DNA of 64,000 bases from Noviherbaspirillum galbum (GTDB lineage Bacteria > Pseudomonadota > Gammaproteobacteria > Burkholderiales > Burkholderiaceae_D): contig NZ_JAAIVB010000085.1 in the NCBI RefSeq assembly GCF_010974945.1, forward strand, positions 62,001 to 126,000. The letters are read 5' to 3'. The notes under the pieces are model-generated. The model did not search any database, was not told the DNA's origin, and was given only the letters and a program-made list of their open reading frames with translations. Within the stretch, counting starts at the first letter, position 1. Each line of letters starts with the position of its first letter. Positions 59,389 through 64,000 of this stretch are shown piece by piece. The position numbers were made by a program, and so were the translations under genes.

Positions 59389-62022
59389 ATGAATATTTTT
59401 GCCCCCACCACTTCGATGGTGCCTGCGTACCTTCGCTACCAGGAACAGTCCTACCGTCTTGCCGACCTGCCGGGAACATGCGGCGCCGCGCTGACCCGCC
59501 TGCCGGTCGTATTGCGCCTGCTGCTGGAAAACATCCTCCGTCACACGGATGGCGAGGAGCGGCAGGCGGGCATCAACGCCATCCTGGGATGGCTCGAACG
59601 CGGCACCAGCGAGGCGGAAATCGCGTTCCAGCCGTGCCGCGTGCTGATGCACGACACCACCAGCACGCCGGCCCTGGTGGACATCGCGGCCATGCGCGAT
59701 GCCCTTGCCGAAGCCGGCCACGACCCGGCGCTGCTCAATCCCGGGCTGCCGGTGGACGTGTCGGTCGATCATTCGCTGGCGGTGGAATTCTTCGCCCGGC
59801 GCGACGCGCTCGAACTCAACCTCGCCACCGAGATGCGCCGCAACGGCGAGCGCTACCGCTTCATGCGCTGGGCCTCGACCGTGATGAAAGGCGTGCGCAT
59901 CCACCCGCCCGGCACCGGCATCATGCACACCATCAACCTGGAACAGCTTGCCACCGTGGTCACGACCGAAGAGCGGGACGGCGAACGCTGGGTCGTGCCG
60001 GACGTGATGATCGGCACCGACAGCCATACGCCGATGATCAACGGCATCGGCGTGCTGGGCTGGGGCGTGGGCGGGCTGGAGGCGCAGACCGTGATGTTCG
60101 GCATGCCGACCATGCTGCGCGTGCCTGACGTGATCGGCGTGCGCCTGCGCGGCAGGATGCCGGCCGGCGTGCTGGCCACCGACCTCGCGCTGACGGTCAC
60201 GCAGCGCCTACGCGCCATCAGCGTGTCGGGCGAGTTCGTCGAATTCTTCGGGCCCGGCGTCCCGGCGCTGTCGGCAGGCGAACGCGCGGTCGTCGCCAAC
60301 ATGGCGCCCGAGTATGGCGCCAGCACCGGCTTCTTCCCGGTCGACGCGCAGACGCTGGCTTACCTGCGCGGCACCGGGCGCGGCGAAGTCCATGTCGCCA
60401 TGGTGGAGGCATACGCGAAGCGCAACGGCCTGTGGTTCGATCCGGATAACGAGCCGGTCTACACCCGCGTGGTCGACATCGACCTGGCAGCGATCCGCAT
60501 GCACATTGCCGGGCCGCGGCGGCCGCAGGATCTGCTGGACTACAGCGAGGCGGCCCGGGCGCTGGAGGGCGCCGGTTTCATGCCGCGCCATGCCGGCGGC
60601 TTGCCGCGCCACCCGGTCGCGGTCGCCGCCATCACCAGCTGCACCAACACCTCCGACCCGGCGCTGCTGGTCGCCGCCGGCCTGGTCGCGCGCCGCGCCC
60701 GCGCATTGGGATTGAGGGTGCCAGCCTGGGTAAAAACCTCGCTGTCGCCCGGGTCTCCCGCCGCTGCGGAATATTTGCGGCGTGCCGGACTGCTGGAGGA
60801 TCTGGAAGCCGTTGGCTTCGGTATCGTGGGCTATGGCTGCGCGACGTGCATCGGCAACACCGGTCCGCTGACGCCGCCGATCCAGCGGGCGATCGCCGAC
60901 GGCGAAAGCCAGCCTGTGGCCATCCTCTCGGGCAACCGCAATTTCCCGGGACGCGTTCATCCCGACCTGAACCTCGGTTTCCTGATGTCGCCGCCGCTCG
61001 TGATCGCCTTCGGCCTTGCCGGCAATGCGGAAATCGACCTGAGCCAGGACCCCGTCCAGGCAACGCCCAACGGAAAGCCGGTCTACCTGCACGAATTGTG
61101 GCCCGCGCCGGAGGAGATCGCGGAATGCGTCGAACGGGGCGTCGAGAGGGGCGATTTCCCGCGCGCCTTCGCCTTGGCCAGCCGCAGCCCGGAATGGCAT
61201 GCGTTGGACGTGCCCGTCGCGCCGCGCTTTCCCTGGGATCCGGCATCGACCGCGCTGCGGCGTCCGCCGTTCGCCTCGCTGGCAGAAGGCAGCCAGCTCG
61301 GCGCCTACGCGGCCTATCCCTTGCTCGTGCTCGGCGACGACATCACGACCGACCATATCTCGCCCGCCAGCGCTATTCCGAAGGACAGCTTCGTCGCGGA
61401 TTTCCTGGTGGACAAGGGCGACGACCGCGACGACCTGAACGTGTTCGCGTCGCGCCGCGGCAACTGGGAAGTGATGGTCCGGGCAGCCTTCTACAACAAG
61501 ACCCTGCGCAACCTCTTGCATCCGCTGGCGCCGGTCGGTCACACGCTGCATGTCCCCAGCGGCGAGGTGGCGCCGATCTTCGAGGTCGCGGCGCGTTACC
61601 GGCGGGAAGGCGCGCCGGTGGTGCTGGTGGCGGGCGAGCGCTATGGCACGGGCTCGTCGCGCGACTGGGCGGCGAAGGGCCAGCGCCTGCTGGGCATACG
61701 CGCGGTGCTCGCCATGAGTTTCGAGCGCATCCATCGCTCGAACCTGATCGGCATGGGCATCCTGCCGCTTCGGCTGCCGGGCGAACTGTCTCCGGCGGCG
61801 CTGCGCATCGCGCCGGGCGACCGGATCGAGATCGAGGCCTTGCCCGAACGCATGGAGCCGCGCTGCAAGGTGCCGGTGCGCCTGGTGCGCGTCAACGGAA
61901 CGGTCGAGTCCTTCGAGGCGACGGCGGCGGTGGAAACCCGCCTGGAAACCGAGCTGCTGAGACAGGGCGGGGTGATTCCCCACATCCTGCGCGGCACCAT
62001 CTCGGCGCAAGCCGGGTCATAA
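59389..62022 (+). CDS. acnA: Aconitase-family hydratase (AcnA/IRP type)
   Basis: This 877-residue protein covers all four aconitase domains. The [4Fe-4S] ligands are C418 (S-C-T-N-T-S) and C484/C487 (G-C-A-T-C-I-G-N-T-G), and the C-terminal swivel domain holds G-T-G-S-S-R-D-W-A-A-K-G. It is a little shorter than housekeeping AcnA and starts close to a palindromic operator. Its place with a porin, MFS carrier and GntR regulator suggests a dedicated catabolic role, perhaps with citrate-like or substituted tricarboxylic acids, in addition to or instead of the TCA cycle. AcnD is less likely as no prpF is near. Confidence 0.85.
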   Translation: MNIFAPTTSMVPAYLRYQEQSYRLADLPGTCGAALTRLPVVLRLLLENILRHTDGEERQAGINAILGWLERGTSEAEIAFQPCRVLMHDTTSTPALVDIAAMRDALAEAGHDPALLNPGLPVDVSVDHSLAVEFFARRDALELNLATEMRRNGERYRFMRWASTVMKGVRIHPPGTGIMHTINLEQLATVVTTEERDGERWVVPDVMIGTDSHTPMINGIGVLGWGVGGLEAQTVMFGMPTMLRVPDVIGVRLRGRMPAGVLATDLALTVTQRLRAISVSGEFVEFFGPGVPALSAGERAVVANMAPEYGASTGFFPVDAQTLAYLRGTGRGEVHVAMVEAYAKRNGLWFDPDNEPVYTRVVDIDLAAIRMHIAGPRRPQDLLDYSEAARALEGAGFMPRHAGGLPRHPVAVAAITSCTNTSDPALLVAAGLVARRARALGLRVPAWVKTSLSPGSPAAAEYLRRAGLLEDLEAVGFGIVGYGCATCIGNTGPLTPPIQRAIADGESQPVAILSGNRNFPGRVHPDLNLGFLMSPPLVIAFGLAGNAEIDLSQDPVQATPNGKPVYLHELWPAPEEIAECVERGVERGDFPRAFALASRSPEWHALDVPVAPRFPWDPASTALRRPPFASLAEGSQLGAYAAYPLLVLGDDITTDHISPASAIPKDSFVADFLVDKGDDRDDLNVFASRRGNWEVMVRAAFYNKTLRNLLHPLAPVGHTLHVPSGEVAPIFEVAARYRREGAPVVLVAGERYGTGSSRDWAAKGQRLLGIRAVLAMSFERIHRSNLIGMGILPLRLPGELSPAALRIAPGDRIEIEALPERMEPRCKVPVRLVRVNGTVESFEATAAVETRLETELLRQGGVIPHILRGTISAQAGS

Positions 62023-62058
62023 TGCGGCGGAGGGGACGGCTTCACCGGCCCGGGAACC

Positions 62059-62979
62059 ATGAATGTCATGAGCGTGGAATCATCGATCACGAAACAGATT
62101 GTCGAACTGATCAAGACGGAAGCCTGGGATGCCGGCCGCCACCTGCCGGCCCAGATGCTGGCTGACCGGCTGCGCGTGTCGCGCCAGCCGGTCAACGATG
62201 CCCTCGCGCTGCTGCACGAAAAGGGCATCGTGACGCGCGAGCATCGGCGCGGCTATTTCGTTGCCAGGCCGCTGACGGAATCGATGTCCGAGATCGTCAG
62301 CCACCTGGGCCTGGCCGAATCCGACGTGGTCACCGGCACCTACTTCCGGATTGCCGACGACCTATTGCGCGGCAGCCTGCCGCAAGAGTTTTCCGAGCAG
62401 CTCATCAAGACGCGCTACGACCTCACCGCCACCCAGCTCAATGCCGTGCTGGGCCGCATCGCGAAGGAGGGATGGGCCCAACGCAAGCCCGGCTATGGCT
62501 GGGCGTTTTCCGCCATGCTGACCACGCCGGACAGCCTGCTGCAATCGTACCGCCTGCGCCTGGCCCTTGAGCCGGCCGCCTTGCTCGAGCCCGGCTTCCG
62601 GCTGGAGCGCAGCGTGCTGGAGCAATGCCGCGCCACCGAGCTGCGCCTGCTTCATGGCGGCATTGAATCCGCCACCGCCGACGAGCTGCACGACCGCGGC
62701 GTGCGCTTCCATGAAAGCCTGGTGGAAGCATCGGGCAATGCCTTCTTCATCGACACCATCCAGCGCGTCAATCGCGTGCGGCGCCTGCTGTCCTACCGCT
62801 CGATGGCCCAGCGCGAGCGCTACCCGGAACATTGCCGCCAGCACCTGCACATCCTCGATCTTCTCGAACGCGAAAGGAACGACGAAGCCTCTGCCTTCAT
62901 CCGTGAACACCTGTTGCACACCATGTCCTCGCTGGCAAAGATCGAAGACGTTCTTCGCGCGCAAAGAAATTCCCCCTGA
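62059..62979 (+). CDS. GntR/FCD regulator with two winged-helix segments
   Basis: The first winged helix (about residues 5-70, with L-A-D-R-L-R-V-S-R-Q-P-V-N-D-A) of this 306-residue protein is followed by a second winged-helix-like segment (about 90-150, D-L-T-A-T-Q-L-N-A-V-L-G-R-I-A-K-E-G-W) and then an FCD ligand domain (about 155-300, with H-E-S-L-V-E-A-S-G-N). It lies 36 bases after acnA. An ATG nine bases downstream is an alternative start. It probably reads the 10-bp inverted repeat before acnA. Confidence 0.82.
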   Translation: MNVMSVESSITKQIVELIKTEAWDAGRHLPAQMLADRLRVSRQPVNDALALLHEKGIVTREHRRGYFVARPLTESMSEIVSHLGLAESDVVTGTYFRIADDLLRGSLPQEFSEQLIKTRYDLTATQLNAVLGRIAKEGWAQRKPGYGWAFSAMLTTPDSLLQSYRLRLALEPAALLEPGFRLERSVLEQCRATELRLLHGGIESATADELHDRGVRFHESLVEASGNAFFIDTIQRVNRVRRLLSYRSMAQRERYPEHCRQHLHILDLLERERNDEASAFIREHLLHTMSSLAKIEDVLRAQRNSP

Positions 62980-62994
62980 CCTGCCCAAACTTCC

Positions 62995-63732
62995 ATGAAC
63001 ACACCAGGCTCCCTCCTCAAGGCATTCGCCCCGACCGGCAAGCTGCGCGCATCGATCAACCTCGGCAACCCCATCCTGGCGAATGCCGATGCGTCCGGCA
63101 GGCCAGCCGGCGTCTCGGTGGACCTGGCGGCCGAGTTCGCCAGGGTGCTTGGCGTCGAGCTGGAACTCGTGGTGGTGGACGCTGCCGGGAAATCGGTGGA
63201 TGTCGTCGTCTCGGAACAGGCCGACATCGGTTTCTTCGCCATCGACCCGGCGCGCGGCGAGCAGATCGCCTTCACGGAACCCTACGTGCTGATCGAAGGC
63301 TACTACCTCGTGAAACAGGATTCGCCGCTGCGTTCCAACGACGAGGTCGATGTTGCATCCAACCGTGTCATGGTGGGCAAGGGCAGCGCCTACGACCTTT
63401 ACCTGACGCGCACCCTCAAGCATGCGAGCATCCTGCGTTCGCCGACGTCGCCGGCAGTGGTCGACACTTTCCTGGAGCAGGGCGCCGAGGTGGCCGCGGG
63501 CGTGAAGCAGCAGCTCGAAGCCGATGCACAGCGCATCGGCGGCCTGCGCCTCCTGAACGAACGCTTCATGGTGATCCGGCAGGCGATGGGCACGCCGAAG
63601 AGCCGGGGCGCCGAGGCGGCGGCTTTTCTTGCGCAGTTCGTCGAGCGCATGAAGGCCGAGGGATTCGTTGCCACAGCGCTGTCGCGGCACGGGATACGCG
63701 GGGCATCGGTGGCGCCGGCGGCGAAGGACTAG
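62995..63732 (+). CDS. Type II periplasmic-binding-protein fold protein without signal peptide
   Basis: This 245-residue protein has the family 3 solute-binding fold (G-K-L-R-A-S-I-N-L-G-N-P-I-L, A-D-I-G-F-F-A-I-D-P-A-R, F-T-E-P-Y-V-L-I-E-G). The N-terminus M-N-T-P-G-S-L-L-K-A-F-A-P is hydrophilic, with no signal peptide or lipobox. It therefore probably stays in the cytoplasm and might sense or carry the substrate or product. It lies 15 bases after the regulator gene. No ABC permease is nearby. Confidence 0.78.
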   Translation: MNTPGSLLKAFAPTGKLRASINLGNPILANADASGRPAGVSVDLAAEFARVLGVELELVVVDAAGKSVDVVVSEQADIGFFAIDPARGEQIAFTEPYVLIEGYYLVKQDSPLRSNDEVDVASNRVMVGKGSAYDLYLTRTLKHASILRSPTSPAVVDTFLEQGAEVAAGVKQQLEADAQRIGGLRLLNERFMVIRQAMGTPKSRGAEAAAFLAQFVERMKAEGFVATALSRHGIRGASVAPAAKD

Positions 63733-63770
63733 CCGCAATCTTTGTTCCAGCCGCCTTCGGCACATGCCAG

Positions 63771-64000
63771 TCAATGAATGACCGGAACGATGTCCCAATC
63801 CCGCTGCTTGTCCAGCTCGCTCCTGGGCAAGGCGCTTCCGAATGAAAATGCCTTGGGACGCTCCGCCGCCGACAAATGACCGCTCGCCCAGCCGGTCAGG
63901 CGCTCGTGCAATTGCGTGCGGTCCATGTCAGGCGCGCGCGGAACGATGAATGCCTTGAGGCGATTGCCTTCTTCCGGACGCATCAGCCTGACGGCGGCAT
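63771..64000 (-). CDS. C-terminal part of an AMP-dependent acyl-CoA ligase-like protein
   Basis: The minus-strand frame is open from the right window edge to a TGA at 63771. The 75 visible residues match the C-terminal lid domain of the adenylate-forming family: R-L-K-A-F-I-V-P, a helical segment and E-R-P-K-A-F-x-F-G-x-x-L-P-R-S. The final K/R-x-x-D-W signature resembles CoA ligases, but the usual lysine-containing G-K is altered to L-D-K. The 5' part lies outside the window, so a start and substrate cannot be named. Confidence 0.65.
   Translation of the reverse strand, partial: AAVRLMRPEEGNRLKAFIVPRAPDMDRTQLHERLTGWASGHLSAAERPKAFSFGSALPRSELDKQRDWDIVPVIH

Noticed and set aside
1-64000. CRISPR arrays, insertion sequences, integrases, attachment sites and prophage genes
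   Set aside because: I looked for regularly spaced repeats, transposase or integrase motifs and tRNA-linked direct repeats and saw none.

Overview
This is a GC-rich (about 63-65% by eye), gene-dense chromosomal window from a betaproteobacterium. Family Oxalobacteraceae (Herbaspirillum, Noviherbaspirillum or Massilia type) is the best guess. It rests on the sugar-acid gene set, which resembles the non-phosphorylative pentonate/hexonate cluster described in Herbaspirillum huttiense, on a Burkholderiales-type trimeric porin, on a livM-livG fusion, and on dispersed ATTCCC...GGGAAT palindromes. I see no rRNA, tRNA, CRISPR array, insertion sequence or prophage. Two genes run off the window ends.

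Region 1 (1-1.6 kb): a cut-off DUF2231 membrane protein and two doubtful small genes. Region 2 (1.7-15.4 kb, all minus strand): twelve tightly packed genes for four-carbon and longer sugar acids. In transcription order they are an IlvD/Edd dehydratase, a D-2-hydroxyacid dehydrogenase, a CUT1 sugar ABC transporter (ATPase, binding protein, two permeases), then ltnD, dtnK, pdxA2, otnK, otnC and denD. Together these can funnel L-threonate, D-threonate and D-erythronate to dihydroxyacetone phosphate. Region 3 (15.7-29.6 kb, plus strand) is divergent: SDR, LDH2-type dehydrogenase, FCD-GntR regulator, UxaA-type dehydratase, two FAH-fold enzymes, two more SDRs, a 3-hydroxyacyl-CoA-dehydrogenase-like enzyme and a complete HAAT (Liv-type) ABC transporter. 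It contains both branches downstream of a 2-keto-3-deoxy sugar acid. Three TGGT-N3-ACCA operators, two in the divergent promoter region and one before uxaA, probably bind the GntR and tie regions 2 and 3 into one regulon.

Region 4 (29.7-36.6 kb) is miscellaneous: DUF427, GST, a serine beta-lactamase-like lipoprotein, a DHCW cupin, and a NIPSNAP gene opposite an ArsR-type regulator. Region 5 (36.6-44.4 kb) is the most interesting part. A minus-strand operon encodes cytochrome c lipoprotein, TlpA, DUF4266 lipoprotein, DUF3570 and ApbE. Opposite it lies a plus-strand operon of ECF sigma factor, zinc anti-sigma factor, S8 peptidase and TorF-like porin, with a CHRD-domain lipoprotein gene beyond. 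All three transcription units begin at the same promoter, TGAACC-N16-GGATATAC, with identical spacing. This indicates one self-contained ECF regulon for an envelope redox or metal module.

Region 6 (44.6-51.8 kb): glutathione reductase, a lipoprotein esterase, a DoxX protein, an MntH-type manganese transporter next to a manganese catalase, and two GSTs. Together they look like a redox-stress set. Region 7 (52.2-55.1 kb): a DUF4331 protein plus lipoprotein ending in a strong terminator, then three tandem small secreted-peptide genes, each with a 26-residue double-glycine (VRGG) leader. Region 8 (55.5-64 kb): porin, MFS carrier and lactonase diverge from an aconitase, a two-winged-helix FCD-GntR and a signal-less binding protein. 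A 10-bp inverted repeat sits between the two arms. A CoA-ligase-like C-terminus is cut by the right edge.
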